Positions 36,084 through 44,970 of a stretch of DNA of 64,000 nucleotides are shown piece by piece. A program made the translations under genes and the position numbers. The DNA lies in assembly GCA_016744065.1 (NCBI GenBank), contig JADGFA010000009.1:32472-96471 (forward strand). Reading direction: 5' to 3'. Within the stretch, counting starts at the first letter, position 1. Each line of letters starts with the position of its first letter. This DNA comes from Gammaproteobacteria bacterium (lineage in GTDB: Bacteria > Pseudomonadota > Gammaproteobacteria > SZUA-229). Under the pieces are notes generated by a model that had not been told where the DNA came from, searched no databases, and was given only the letters and a program-made list of their open reading frames with translations.

Positions 36084-37223
36084 TTACTTTACTTCTGGCA
36101 ACTCATCAAGGTCTGTGGAAACTTTCAAAGTATTATTTTCTTCACCATCTTCTTGCGCATTAACACCACCACCAAAGTTAATTTTCCATTCAAGATTACT
36201 TCGTGAGTCGGCATAGGATAAAGCCGTTTTAATATCAATTTTTCCATCTGAAAATAGCTGGTATAAGGACTGGTCAAATGTTTGCATTCCATCTGCCTCA
36301 CCTTTTTCCATAATTTCTTTTATTTCATGAAATTCACCCCGACGAATTAATTCAGAAATATAGGGCGAGTTAATTAATATTTCAATCGCAGCTATACGCT
36401 TTCCTTTTAATCCTTCTACCAGCCGCTGTGAAACTATAGCCACTAAATTAAGAGATAAATCCATCAAAATCTGATTACGCGCATCCGGTGGAAAAAAACT
36501 TAAAATACGATCTAACGTCTGATTTGCATTAACCGAATGCAATGTTGTTAAACACAAATGACCGGTATCTGCATACTGTATTGCCGCCTCCATTGTTTCA
36601 CGGTCACGCACTTCGCCAATCATAATAACATCAGGTGCTTCACGCATTGCTTCCCTTAATGCATTTTCATATGACAGAGTATCAAGGCCCACTTCACGTT
36701 GGCCCACTATAGATTTCTGATGGTCAAACATATACTCAATGGGGTCTTCAATTGTTAGTATATGCCCTGGCATATTTAAACTCCGATGGTTAATCATAGA
36801 AGCCAGTGTGGTTGATTTACCAGAACCTGTTGCACCGACAACCAGAACCAGACCCTTACGATTAAAAACCAGATCTTTTAATTTTTCAGGCAGGTTTAAT
36901 TTATCCAGCGTAGGCACATCCGATTTAATGTATCGAATCACCATAGAAACTTCGCCACGCTGAGTATAAATATTAATACGGAAACGCCCCACATCCTTTA
37001 AAGACATACCCAGGTTCATTTCCATCGTCGCCTCGAATCCCATTTTCTGGTTTTCATCCATAACACTATAGGCGAGCTCTTTTGTCATACCTGGTTCTAA
37101 TGGTGTTTTACCAATGGGATGCATCTTGCCTTCGATATTCATACTTACCGGAGCGCCCGTAGTAAAGAAAATATCAGAGCCACCACGTTCGGCCATTAGT
37201 TTTAGGTAGGGTTGCAAATTCAA
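36084..37223 (-). CDS. Second PilU-type retraction ATPase
   Basis: The protein has 379 residues and belongs to the PilT/PilU secretion-ATPase family. Walker A is GATGSGKSTT, the Asp box is HILTIEDPIEYMF, Walker B lies in APDVIMIGEVRDRETME, and the His box is TGHLCLTTLHS. The start appears to be a TTG at 37223, since an in-frame stop lies just upstream and the N-terminus MNLQPYLKLMAERGGSDIFF aligns with PilU. It resembles the PilU encoded next to it more than PilT, and has a longer acidic C-terminal tail. It is the third gene of a pilT-pilU-pilU2 series and may modify pilus retraction force or serve another filament. Confidence 0.88.
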   Translation of the reverse strand: MNLQPYLKLMAERGGSDIFFTTGAPVSMNIEGKMHPIGKTPLEPGMTKELAYSVMDENQKMGFEATMEMNLGMSLKDVGRFRINIYTQRGEVSMVIRYIKSDVPTLDKLNLPEKLKDLVFNRKGLVLVVGATGSGKSTTLASMINHRSLNMPGHILTIEDPIEYMFDHQKSIVGQREVGLDTLSYENALREAMREAPDVIMIGEVRDRETMEAAIQYADTGHLCLTTLHSVNANQTLDRILSFFPPDARNQILMDLSLNLVAIVSQRLVEGLKGKRIAAIEILINSPYISELIRRGEFHEIKEIMEKGEADGMQTFDQSLYQLFSDGKIDIKTALSYADSRSNLEWKINFGGGVNAQEDGEENNTLKVSTDLDELPEVK

Positions 37224-37244
37224 TTTAATTCAACTTTTATTATG

Positions 37245-38414
37245 TTAACGTAAACGATGTTTATTATCGGATTCATCTTCTTCCATTTTAAGACCCGATA
37301 CTTCCTGCATTAAATCTGTATTCTTAGCATCTTTGCCTTTTAATTTAATACGTAATCTCAGGTCATTAATTGAATCTGCATTACGCAATGCATCTTCATA
37401 TGTAATATACCCGTCTTCATATAGCTCAAATAATGCCTGGTCAAATGTGATCATGCCATACTCATTTGACTTGGACATAAGCTCTTTTATTTCATGCACA
37501 TTACCTTTAAATATTAAATCAGACATTAATGGTGTATTTAACATGACTTCTACAGCAGGAATACGACCTTCTCCACCTTTTAATGGAATTAGTCTTTGAG
37601 AAATTAATGATTTAAGGTTTAACGATAAATCCATAAGCAACTGAGAACGCCGCTCTTCCGGGAAGAAGTTAATTATACGATCAAGTGCCTGATTGGTACT
37701 GTTTGCATGTAATGTGGTTAAGCATAAATGGCCTGTTTCTGCAAAAGCAATCGCATACTCCATGGTTTCACGATCCCGCACCTCACCTATTAAAATAACA
37801 TCTGGCGCCTGCCTTAATGTGTTCTTTAATGCTATATCATAATTCTCTGTATCTACACCAACTTCTCGCTGGGTAACAATACAGTTTCTATGCTGATGAA
37901 CAAACTCAATAGGATCTTCTATGGTAATAATATGACCAAATGAGTTTTCATTGCGATAGCCAATCATTGCTGCAAGTGAACTGGATTTACCTGAACCCGT
38001 TGCTCCAACAAAAATAACCAGCCCACGCTTGGTCATCGCAATATCCTGCAATACAGCGGGCAAACTCAACTCATCAAATCCTGGAATATCAGATCGAATA
38101 ACACGCAGCACCATCCCCATAGAGCCACGTTGCGTAAACGCATTTACACGAAAGCGTGAAACCCCGGGTAAACTAATTGCGAAATTAACTTCCTGTTCCG
38201 CCTCAAATGCACCCAGCTGCTTATCATTCATTATTGAACGCACTAACGTTTGAGTGTGCCCGGGTGAAAGCGTCTGATTTGATAACGGTGTCATTTTACC
38301 ATCAACTTTCATTGATGGTGCGGCCCCTACCGTAATAAACAAATCAGAGCCATCTTTTTGCACTAACATGCGTAATAAATCATGCATGTATCGGATGGCC
38401 TTATCTCTATCCAT
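37245..38414 (-). CDS. pilU: Twitching-motility retraction ATPase PilU
   Basis: The protein has 389 residues from the ATG at 38414 (GGAG 7 bases upstream; a TTG two codons earlier is less likely). The sequence closely follows Pseudomonas PilU: GLVIFVGATGSGKSSSLAAM, FVHQHRNCIVTQREVGVDT, LRQAPDVILIGEVRDRETME and TGHLCLTTLHANSTNQALDR. It is a PilT-dependent accessory ATPase at the base of type IV pili. It lies between pilT (84 bases upstream) and a second PilU-type gene (21 bases downstream). Confidence 0.95.
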   Translation of the reverse strand: MDRDKAIRYMHDLLRMLVQKDGSDLFITVGAAPSMKVDGKMTPLSNQTLSPGHTQTLVRSIMNDKQLGAFEAEQEVNFAISLPGVSRFRVNAFTQRGSMGMVLRVIRSDIPGFDELSLPAVLQDIAMTKRGLVIFVGATGSGKSSSLAAMIGYRNENSFGHIITIEDPIEFVHQHRNCIVTQREVGVDTENYDIALKNTLRQAPDVILIGEVRDRETMEYAIAFAETGHLCLTTLHANSTNQALDRIINFFPEERRSQLLMDLSLNLKSLISQRLIPLKGGEGRIPAVEVMLNTPLMSDLIFKGNVHEIKELMSKSNEYGMITFDQALFELYEDGYITYEDALRNADSINDLRLRIKLKGKDAKNTDLMQEVSGLKMEEDESDNKHRLR

Positions 38415-38497
38415 TCTCAAACTCCGGTAATAATATTTAGTTTAAAATAACAAAATGCTTTAAATTTTTTTCAAAAGCTTAATTTAGCTATGCTTTA

Positions 38498-39532
38498 TTA
38501 CATTGCATCTTTATTTACTGCTTTTGATTTAGCATCATCTTTAGAAATAATACCACGATCTACCAGTTCCTTTAGATTTTGATCTAAGGTCTGCATGCCA
38601 ATACCCTGTCCCGTTTGAATAGCTGAATACATTTGCGCTATTTTATTTTCACGAATCAGATTACGAATAGCCGGTGTACCAATCATGATTTCATGCGCTG
38701 CCACACGACCACCACCAATTTTCTTTAGCAGAGTCTGTGCAATAACCGCACGTAATGATTCAGATAGCATGGCACGTACCATATCTTTTTCCGCCGCGGG
38801 AAACACATCGACAATACGGTCGACTGTTTTTGCAGCCGAACTGGTGTGTAATGTCCCAAAAACCAGATGTCCGGTTTCTGCTGCAGATAAAGCAAGCCTA
38901 ATAGTCTCAAGGTCACGCATTTCCCCCACTAGAATAACGTCTGGATCTTCACGTAATGCCGAACGTAACGCCTCACTAAACCCCATCGTGTCTCTATGTA
39001 CTTCCCTTTGGTTCATCAGGCATTTTTTACTATCATGCACAAACTCAATCGGGTCCTCTATAGTAAGGATATGACCATAGTCATTTTCATTAACATGATT
39101 CACCATAGCAGCCAGTGTTGTGGACTTACCTGATCCTGTCGGCCCGGTAACCAGTACAATCCCTCGTGGTGTATTCGCAATCTCTTCAAAAATTTTCGGT
39201 GCTCCCAGCTCTTCCAGAGTCAGAATCTTTGAGGGAATAGTACGAAACACCGCCCCAGCGCCTCGATTATGATTAAATGCATTTACACGAAAACGGGCTA
39301 AGCCAGGAATTTCAAAAGAAAAATCCACCTCCCAGTATTCTTCAAATGTTTTACGTTGCTTGTCATTCATGATGTCGTACACCATGGCATGTATTTCTTC
39401 ATGCGGCATTGCATCGATATTAATACGACGCACATCACCATCAACACGAATCATAGGGGGTAAACCTGCCGACAGATGCAAATCTGATGCGCCATTTTTT
39501 ACGCCAAATGCCAATAATTGTGCAATATCCAT
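38498..39532 (-). CDS. pilT: Type IV pilus retraction ATPase PilT
   Basis: The protein has 344 residues and forms the hexameric motor that depolymerises type IV pili. Walker A is GPTGSGKSTT, the Asp box ILTIEDPIEFVH, Walker B REDPDVILVGEMRD, the His box ETGHLVFGTLHTSSA, and the PilT-specific AIRNLIRE motif lies near the C-terminus. The ribosome site is AAGGGG, 9 bases before the ATG. It opens the pilT-pilU-pilU2 cluster and is divergent from yggS, as in many Pseudomonas relatives. It is the expected output device of the Pil/Chp system at 11662-21556. Confidence 0.98.
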   Translation of the reverse strand: MDIAQLLAFGVKNGASDLHLSAGLPPMIRVDGDVRRINIDAMPHEEIHAMVYDIMNDKQRKTFEEYWEVDFSFEIPGLARFRVNAFNHNRGAGAVFRTIPSKILTLEELGAPKIFEEIANTPRGIVLVTGPTGSGKSTTLAAMVNHVNENDYGHILTIEDPIEFVHDSKKCLMNQREVHRDTMGFSEALRSALREDPDVILVGEMRDLETIRLALSAAETGHLVFGTLHTSSAAKTVDRIVDVFPAAEKDMVRAMLSESLRAVIAQTLLKKIGGGRVAAHEIMIGTPAIRNLIRENKIAQMYSAIQTGQGIGMQTLDQNLKELVDRGIISKDDAKSKAVNKDAM

Positions 39533-39847
39533 TCATTTTCCCCTTAAGTAACCCCACAAAACTATATTGTAGAGTTTTTGACCTTTTTAATATTAATCAG
39601 GTCTTTAATTATTTAATCTGACATGTATATCAAGACTTTTATATGATTTTTCCAGAAATAGAAATAAATATAATTCTCTGCTTTATAGCTAGAAAACCAT
39701 ATTAACAGCTGGCTATTAGCCCGGCCTTCCACCTCAATAGAGGGTTTAATCTCCTTTCTCATTGTCACCTGAGTCATGCAAAGATATCAAAATAAAACTA
39801 CAATAGCATTCCTATTTATAGTCAATAAATTAACAGGCTTCAATCAA
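39533..39847. other. Divergent intergenic region between pilT and yggS
   Basis: These 315 AT-rich bases have no supported gene. They must hold the promoters for pilT (minus) and yggS (plus). Near 39706-39720 there is a short GGCTA/TAGCC palindrome and near 39733-39744 a CCTC/GAGG palindrome; neither has a T-tract and I do not assign them a function. An in-frame ATG at 39776 extends yggS by 24 hydrophobic residues but is not the likely start. Confidence 0.5.
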
Positions 39848-40564
39848 ATGACAGAAACGTCATCTAACTCAACCAATATTGCAGAGAATTTAACGCAAAT
39901 CCAGCTTAATATTTCAAAATTTTGCCAAAAATACCAACGCGACCCACAAGATATAAAATTACTGGCAGTAAGCAAAACCAGGCCTACCAAAGATATACGC
40001 CTGGCATATAGTGCGGGGCAAACCCAATTTGGTGAAAATTACCTGCAGGAATCCCTTCAGAAGATCCATGATTTAAGCGATCTGGCAATAGAATGGCACT
40101 TTATTGGGGCCATTCAATCAAACAAAACCCGGGAACTGGCTGAAAATTTTGCCTGGGTTCATAGTATTGACCGCCTTAAAATCGCACGCCGCCTGAGTAA
40201 CCAACGTACAAAATCACTTCCACCTTTAAATATTTGCCTGCAAATAAACATCAGCGAAGAAAAATCTAAATCAGGTTTTAATATAAATGAGGTTGAAGTC
40301 GCTGTGGATGAAGTTATACATTTACCCAACTTACGCCTACGCGGGCTAATGGCCATTCCAGCTAAAGCAGATAGCCTGGAAGAACAACGTGCAACTTTTG
40401 CTGAAATGAAGTCACTACTTAAAACATTGCAGACAAAATACCCTCAAATTGATACTTTATCTATGGGTATGACAGGAGACATGGAAGCCGCTATTGCCGA
40501 GGGAAGCACTATGTTACGTATAGGTACGGCTATTTTTGGTGCAAGAAACCTTAGTGGGTTATAA
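39848..40564 (+). CDS. yggS: Pyridoxal-phosphate homeostasis protein YggS
   Basis: The protein has 238 residues and is a single-domain PLP-binding barrel of the YggS/PROSC family. The cofactor lysine lies in IKLLAVSKTRPTKDI; other signatures are FGENYLQESLQKI, WHFIGAIQSNKTRELAENF and LSMGMTGDMEAAIAEGSTML, then LRIGTAIFG. It buffers free PLP and affects amino-acid balance. I chose the ATG at 39848 (MTETSSNST) because the upstream extension is not family-like. It is followed after 223 bases by proC. Confidence 0.95.
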   Translation: MTETSSNSTNIAENLTQIQLNISKFCQKYQRDPQDIKLLAVSKTRPTKDIRLAYSAGQTQFGENYLQESLQKIHDLSDLAIEWHFIGAIQSNKTRELAENFAWVHSIDRLKIARRLSNQRTKSLPPLNICLQINISEEKSKSGFNINEVEVAVDEVIHLPNLRLRGLMAIPAKADSLEEQRATFAEMKSLLKTLQTKYPQIDTLSMGMTGDMEAAIAEGSTMLRIGTAIFGARNLSGL

Positions 40565-40787
40565 TCGAACGCCTGTTAACACCCTGAAGCGGGGTTAACG
40601 TATGCTTACTTTGCTCAGGGAAAGTAAATTATATAAAAGTGATAATATTACATAACTTGACTAAAACAGGGTAACCGCTGCTTTCTGCGCTCCGCCTCCT
40701 GTTGTGATGCTATCAAGAATTTTACACAGTTGGTTAACCACACACTGCCAACGCCTGATAATACAGGCTTAGAAGACAGAACCCATT

Positions 40788-41612
40788 ATGACAAATCAAA
40801 TATGCTTTATCGGCGGCGGCAATATGGCCGGCAGTTTAATCAGCGGCCTGGTTAATAACCATTACCCAGCTAACAAAATCACTGTTACGGACCCAGATCC
40901 GCAAAAGCTAAACCAACTTAAACAACAATTTTCTATTAACATTGAAATCGATAATCTTAAAGCCGTAGAAAGTGCACATGTAATTGTACTCGCCGTAAAG
41001 CCCCAGGTACTTAAAGCTGTATGTAATAACATCAGGAAAGCCATACTTAAAACACAACCCTTAGTCATCTCTATTGCCGCGGGTATTCGCTCTACAGATA
41101 TTGACCGCTGGTTGGGCGACGGAAATGCATTAGTTCGTTGCATGCCAAATACCCCCGCACTCATTCAGGCAGGTGCTACGGGATTATTCGCCAATACCCG
41201 TACCAGCGCTGAGCAGAAAAATATGGCTGATCAAATATTAAGTTCCGCAGGTATTACGCTATGGGTTGATAACGAAGAACAGCTTGATGCAGTAACAGCC
41301 GTTTCCGGTTCTGGTCCGGCTTATTTTTTCCTGTTTTTAGAAGCAATGCAATCTGCGGGTAAACAACTTGGCCTGGACGAGAACACAGCCGCAATGCTTG
41401 CAAAACAAACGGCCCTGGGTGCGGCACGGATGGCACTTGAAGGCGAAGATAGCCCAGCAACACTACGCGAAAAAGTCACATCAAAAGGTGGCACAACAGC
41501 CGCAGCTATTGCATCATTCGAAAACAATAACTTTAATGGCATTATTGCCCAGGCACTAACGGCCGCACGAGATCGCGCCATTGAACTTGCAAATGAATTA
41601 GGAAAAGATTAA
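40788..41612 (+). CDS. proC: Pyrroline-5-carboxylate reductase
   Basis: The protein has 274 residues and carries out the last step of proline synthesis with NAD(P)H. The nucleotide-binding start is ICFIGGGNMAGSLISGL; later signatures are RCMPNTPALIQAGATGLFAN, VTAVSGSGPAYFFLFLEAM and LREKVTSKGGTTAAAIA. It lies in the conserved yggS-proC-yggT-yggU order, with yggT 2 bases downstream. Confidence 0.98.
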   Translation: MTNQICFIGGGNMAGSLISGLVNNHYPANKITVTDPDPQKLNQLKQQFSINIEIDNLKAVESAHVIVLAVKPQVLKAVCNNIRKAILKTQPLVISIAAGIRSTDIDRWLGDGNALVRCMPNTPALIQAGATGLFANTRTSAEQKNMADQILSSAGITLWVDNEEQLDAVTAVSGSGPAYFFLFLEAMQSAGKQLGLDENTAAMLAKQTALGAARMALEGEDSPATLREKVTSKGGTTAAAIASFENNNFNGIIAQALTAARDRAIELANELGKD

Positions 41613-41614
41613 CC

Positions 41615-42160
41615 ATGAATCCATTTATATTTTTAATTGATATTATTTTTCAACTATACGCAACCGCACTATTAATTCGATTATTGTTGCAATGGGTTCG
41701 AGCTGATTTTTATAATCCTGTATCACAATTTATTGTAAAGATAACCAATCCACCAGTAATACCTTTACGGAAAATTATTCCAGGGTTTGCAGGCATAGAC
41801 ATTGCCACATTACTACTGGCTTTTTTAGTGCTCGCAATCAAAACAATGCTGGTATACCAAACAATTGAACCACTGGCGGTAGGCATTATTGCCATTGGTC
41901 AAACACTCATACTCGCCATTAGCATTTTTTTATACTCTATCATTATTCAGGCTATTTTAAGTTGGGTAAATCCTGACCCATATAATCCGATTGTCGCATT
42001 GCTAAATAGCCTGACCTTTCCTGTACTGAAACATTTCAAACGTCTGGTACCACCAATAAGTGGCATGGATATTTCACCTATATTTGCCATCATTACACTT
42101 ATGTTTGTGCAATATTCTATTCGTTATATTTTCGCTACTGTGTTCGGCATTAGCCTGTGA
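41615..42160 (+). CDS. yggT: YggT-family membrane protein
   Basis: The protein has 181 residues with two YggT repeats (about 1-90 and 95-181), each with the pattern of two helices around a conserved loop: RLLLQWVRADFYNPVSQFI with PPVIPLRKIIPG, then QAILSWVNPDPYNPIVALL with FPVLKHFKRLVPP. Members have been linked to osmotic tolerance and cell-envelope or division functions; the mechanism is unclear. It starts 2 bases after proC and overlaps yggU by 4 bases (GTGA). Confidence 0.93.
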   Translation: MNPFIFLIDIIFQLYATALLIRLLLQWVRADFYNPVSQFIVKITNPPVIPLRKIIPGFAGIDIATLLLAFLVLAIKTMLVYQTIEPLAVGIIAIGQTLILAISIFLYSIIIQAILSWVNPDPYNPIVALLNSLTFPVLKHFKRLVPPISGMDISPIFAIITLMFVQYSIRYIFATVFGISL

Positions 42161-42444
42161 ACACTCGCTTTTACGAGTGGAAAAACAATGACTTGCTTTT
42201 ACGTGTAAAAGTTCAGCCTAAAGCCAGTAAAGATGAATTTTGTGAAGTAATGGACGATGCCATCAAAGTACGAGTAACCGCACCACCTGTGGATGGCAAA
42301 GCAAACCAGCATTTAATTAAATTTCTGGCTAAGCAGTTTAAAGCAAGTAAATCACGAGTTGAATTAATCAGTGGTGAAACTAACCGTGAGAAACGTTTTA
42401 GAATTTTCAGCCCAGAGTTACTGCCTTCCTTCATACTAAAATAA
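42157..42444 (+). CDS. yggU: YggU/DUF167 family protein
   Basis: The protein has 95 residues and begins with GTG. The family core is VKVQPKASKDEF, IKVRVTAPPVDGKANQHLIK and LISGETNREKRFRI. It is a small soluble protein of unknown function, nearly always next to yggT, and overlaps that gene by 4 bases here. Confidence 0.92.
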   Translation: MNTRFYEWKNNDLLLRVKVQPKASKDEFCEVMDDAIKVRVTAPPVDGKANQHLIKFLAKQFKASKSRVELISGETNREKRFRIFSPELLPSFILK

Positions 42445-42519
42445 CAGACCATCACTACACAGAAAAACTGAAATGCCTGAAATGGCATTAGTTGATTTTC
42501 ACTTATCAAAAAATCGATT

Positions 42520-43209
42520 CTACAGTAACAACCTTACCGCTAAAAACAGACTCCATAATGAAAACAAAATCACCAGACCACCTGCTAAATTTCGCACCGC
42601 CTGTTTTTGCACAAACTGTTTTAACCGATTAGCAAAAAAACCCATTGCCAGTAAATTTGGCAAGGTTCCCAGGCCAAAACTCAGCATAAGCAAAGCACCT
42701 TGCTGAAAGCTGCCCGCAGACACTGACCACACCAGAACACTGTATACCAGGCCGCAGGGCAACCAGCCCCATAACAGCCCCAGTGAAATTGCATGCAGAG
42801 GTGTTTTAACCGGCAATAGTTTTTGTGCCATGGGTTGTATCTTTTGCCAGACAACTGCTCCTGCTTTTTCAAGCCTGACCAGTCCCATCCACCAACCGGA
42901 AATATACAGCCCCATCATTAACATAAATAGCGCGGCAATTAACTGCAATAAAACCTGGATAAACTGTATATCAGTCCATACACTCACCAGCCAGCCCAAT
43001 GCCCCCATCAAACCTCCGGCTATTGTGTAACTAAACAGGCGACCAAAATTATAAGCTAACAATAAACTTAATAATGCAGGTGCAGCAGTATCTTTATTAC
43101 TGTGACTGGCAAAACTTAAAGCACCAACAATGCCACCGCACATGCCAACACAATGCACTCCACCCATTAATCCAACGGTAAATGCTGTTATATAAGTAAA
43201 TTCATGCAT
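42520..43209 (-). CDS. SafE/TauE-like membrane protein (DsbD-2 type, possibly for copper/cytochrome oxidase assembly)
   Basis: The protein has 229 residues from the ATG at 43209; a TTG 18 codons earlier is unlikely. About six membrane helices. The motifs GGVHCVGMCGG near the N-terminus (His19, Cys20, Cys24) and WGWLPCGLVYSVL in the second half match the DsbD-2/'sulfite exporter TauE/SafE' group that often accompanies cbb3 oxidase or copper-transport genes. The Cys/His residues suggest metal or thiol handling, not sulfite export. No oxidase genes are nearby. It stands alone and is divergent from the HU-like gene. Confidence 0.85.
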   Translation of the reverse strand: MHEFTYITAFTVGLMGGVHCVGMCGGIVGALSFASHSNKDTAAPALLSLLLAYNFGRLFSYTIAGGLMGALGWLVSVWTDIQFIQVLLQLIAALFMLMMGLYISGWWMGLVRLEKAGAVVWQKIQPMAQKLLPVKTPLHAISLGLLWGWLPCGLVYSVLVWSVSAGSFQQGALLMLSFGLGTLPNLLAMGFFANRLKQFVQKQAVRNLAGGLVILFSLWSLFLAVRLLL

Positions 43210-43337
43210 TTTTCTTGATTTTTTTAATAAAACCCTTGTATTACAGTGCAAAAGCACTAACAATCAGGCAACTGAGTAATTAGTATTAATTATTCATCAC
43301 AATTGACTAAAATAAACAACCTTAGGAGCATCCTAGT

Positions 43338-43706
43338 ATGGCGGTTAAAAAGAAAGCTGCAAAGAAAAAAGTAGCCAAAAAGAAAGTAGCGGCATCTGCT
43401 GTTAAAAAACCACCAACCAAAAGTGAAATTCTAAATCACATTTCTGCTGAAACAGAACTAAGTCGTAAAGAAGTAACTGCGGTACTGGATAGTCTGTCTG
43501 GTTTGATTGAAAAAAATATCAAAGCACGTGGACCCGGGTTTTTCACTCTGCCAGGCCTGCTAAAGATTAAAGTCATTAAGAAGCCTGCAACCAAAGCACG
43601 CAAGGGTACCAATCCTTTCACTGGCGAAGAAATGATGTTTAAAGCCAAGCCCGCTCGTAAAGTGGTTAAAGTTTTACCACTTAAAGGCTTAAAAGATATG
43701 GTTTAA
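43338..43706 (+). CDS. HU-like DNA-binding protein with a lysine/alanine-rich N-terminal tail
   Basis: The protein has 122 residues. The first 26 are a Lys/Ala tail of the histone-H1 kind (AVKKKAAKKKVAKKKVAAS). The remainder is an HU/IHF fold: KSEILNHISAETELSRKEVT, VLDSLSGLIEKN and GFFTLPGLLKIKVIKKPA, then the DNA-arm region KARKGTNPFTGEEMMFKAKP. It should bind and compact DNA or shape the nucleoid. The ribosome site is AGGAG. It is monocistronic, with a very strong terminator 24 bases after the stop, which suggests high expression. Confidence 0.93.
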   Translation: MAVKKKAAKKKVAKKKVAASAVKKPPTKSEILNHISAETELSRKEVTAVLDSLSGLIEKNIKARGPGFFTLPGLLKIKVIKKPATKARKGTNPFTGEEMMFKAKPARKVVKVLPLKGLKDMV

Positions 43707-43729
43707 CTCCCTTATCCGTGCTTTATCAA

Positions 43730-43774
43730 CGGGGCTATGCAGAATTGTAATATCGCTGCATAGCCCCGTTTTTA
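43730..43774 (+). terminator. Strong rho-independent terminator after the HU-like gene
   Basis: ACGGGGCTATGCAG (43730-43743) pairs perfectly over 14 bases with CTGCATAGCCCCGT (43757-43770), ending in TTTTT (43770-43774). Confidence 0.93.
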
Positions 43775-43905
43775 CTTTGGCAACATGAAAAACAGGCAAA
43801 AATGATCATTTATTACACAATTAAAGCCCCTTTTCGAGATTTAACCGGTATTAACTCCCTAAGCTATTTGGAACTACCCGCGCTATTCCCTATAATGCAT
43901 GAAAT

Positions 43906-44793
43906 ATGAATACACTGGCAAACAAGTTACCAAAATCACTAAGCCTCAATGTAGTTAACCTGACGAAGCTAAATCGGGTATTGCCTCCTTTTTTCACCAT
44001 TATTCTAATTATCGCCTGCAGTTATACATTGTCACAAATGACCTGGTCATTAATTCCTGATAAAGAAAAACAATCTGCGCCCCGTAGTCTTAATGCCAAT
44101 ACAAACTCAAAGCAACAAACTAAAAACTATAGCGAAATTACTGACGCCCATTTATTTGGTATTTTCCAACAAAGCACCAGCAAATCAACTCAAACTGTTG
44201 CACCTGAAACCCGATTAAACTTAATACTAAAAGGCGTACTTGCCAGCAAACCAATGGAATATAGCAATGCCATTATCTCAATGGGCAAAAATGGCAAAGA
44301 AGACACTTACGCAATAGGCGATAAAGTTTCCAGTGCAACGGTAAAAGAAATATATTCAGACAGGGTCATTCTGGAACGCAGCGGTAAACTGGAAACACTG
44401 CGCATGCCCAAAGACAACAGTAGCAGTCTGCTTACATCATCACCCCGTTCTTCGAGGCACACTGCCGCTCCATCTAGCCCTGGAGCGGTACTATCTGATA
44501 TTCGCAAACAAATACTTAAAAACCCTACGTCCTTTGGTAAATACGCAATCCCTATACCCGTCAATGAAAATGGTCGCCTACGTGGCTACCGCTTACAACC
44601 TCAGGGTGATCGCTCATTATTTGAAACAGTAGGCCTGGACCCTAATGACATTGTTATTGCTGTAAATGGAGTTGAACTAAACAACCCGACAAAGGGACTT
44701 AAAGCATTACGCTCATTACAACGAGCAAAATCAATTGACATAACCGTATTACGTAATGGAGCTGAACTACCATTACATTTTGATATACCTTAG
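43906..44793 (+). CDS. gspC: Type II secretion system protein GspC
   Basis: The protein has 295 residues. A short cytoplasmic start and one membrane helix (about 27-47) are followed by a periplasmic homology region (about 85-165: DAHLFGIFQ, LNLILKGVLAS, NAIISMGKNGKEDTYAIGDK) and a C-terminal PDZ domain (about 205-295: GYRLQPQGDRSLFETVGLDP, IVIAVNGVEL). It links the inner-membrane platform to the secretin GspD, which is the next gene. About 180 bases separate the two, with a 9-bp hairpin (CTGCTAATA, 44860-44868, with TATTAGCAG, 44875-44883). Confidence 0.94.
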   Translation: MNTLANKLPKSLSLNVVNLTKLNRVLPPFFTIILIIACSYTLSQMTWSLIPDKEKQSAPRSLNANTNSKQQTKNYSEITDAHLFGIFQQSTSKSTQTVAPETRLNLILKGVLASKPMEYSNAIISMGKNGKEDTYAIGDKVSSATVKEIYSDRVILERSGKLETLRMPKDNSSSLLTSSPRSSRHTAAPSSPGAVLSDIRKQILKNPTSFGKYAIPIPVNENGRLRGYRLQPQGDRSLFETVGLDPNDIVIAVNGVELNNPTKGLKALRSLQRAKSIDITVLRNGAELPLHFDIP

Positions 44794-44970
44794 GAAACTC
44801 TAAACTTAGTATGACTGCCATCTCATTATCCAGAGCCTTCAGCTACCGCGTTAAATACCCTGCTAATAATTCGCTATTAGCAGTAACCTTCGCCCTGTAT
44901 CTGAATACGTTGAACAACGATAGCAATAAACAGCCTTAACTAGAGACTCCCTTAAACAGAGACAACTATT

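Noticed and set aside
44860..44883. 9-bp hairpin between gspC and gspD considered as a terminator
   Set aside because: No T-tract follows and the flanking genes belong to one operon; noted only as a structure within the gspC entry.
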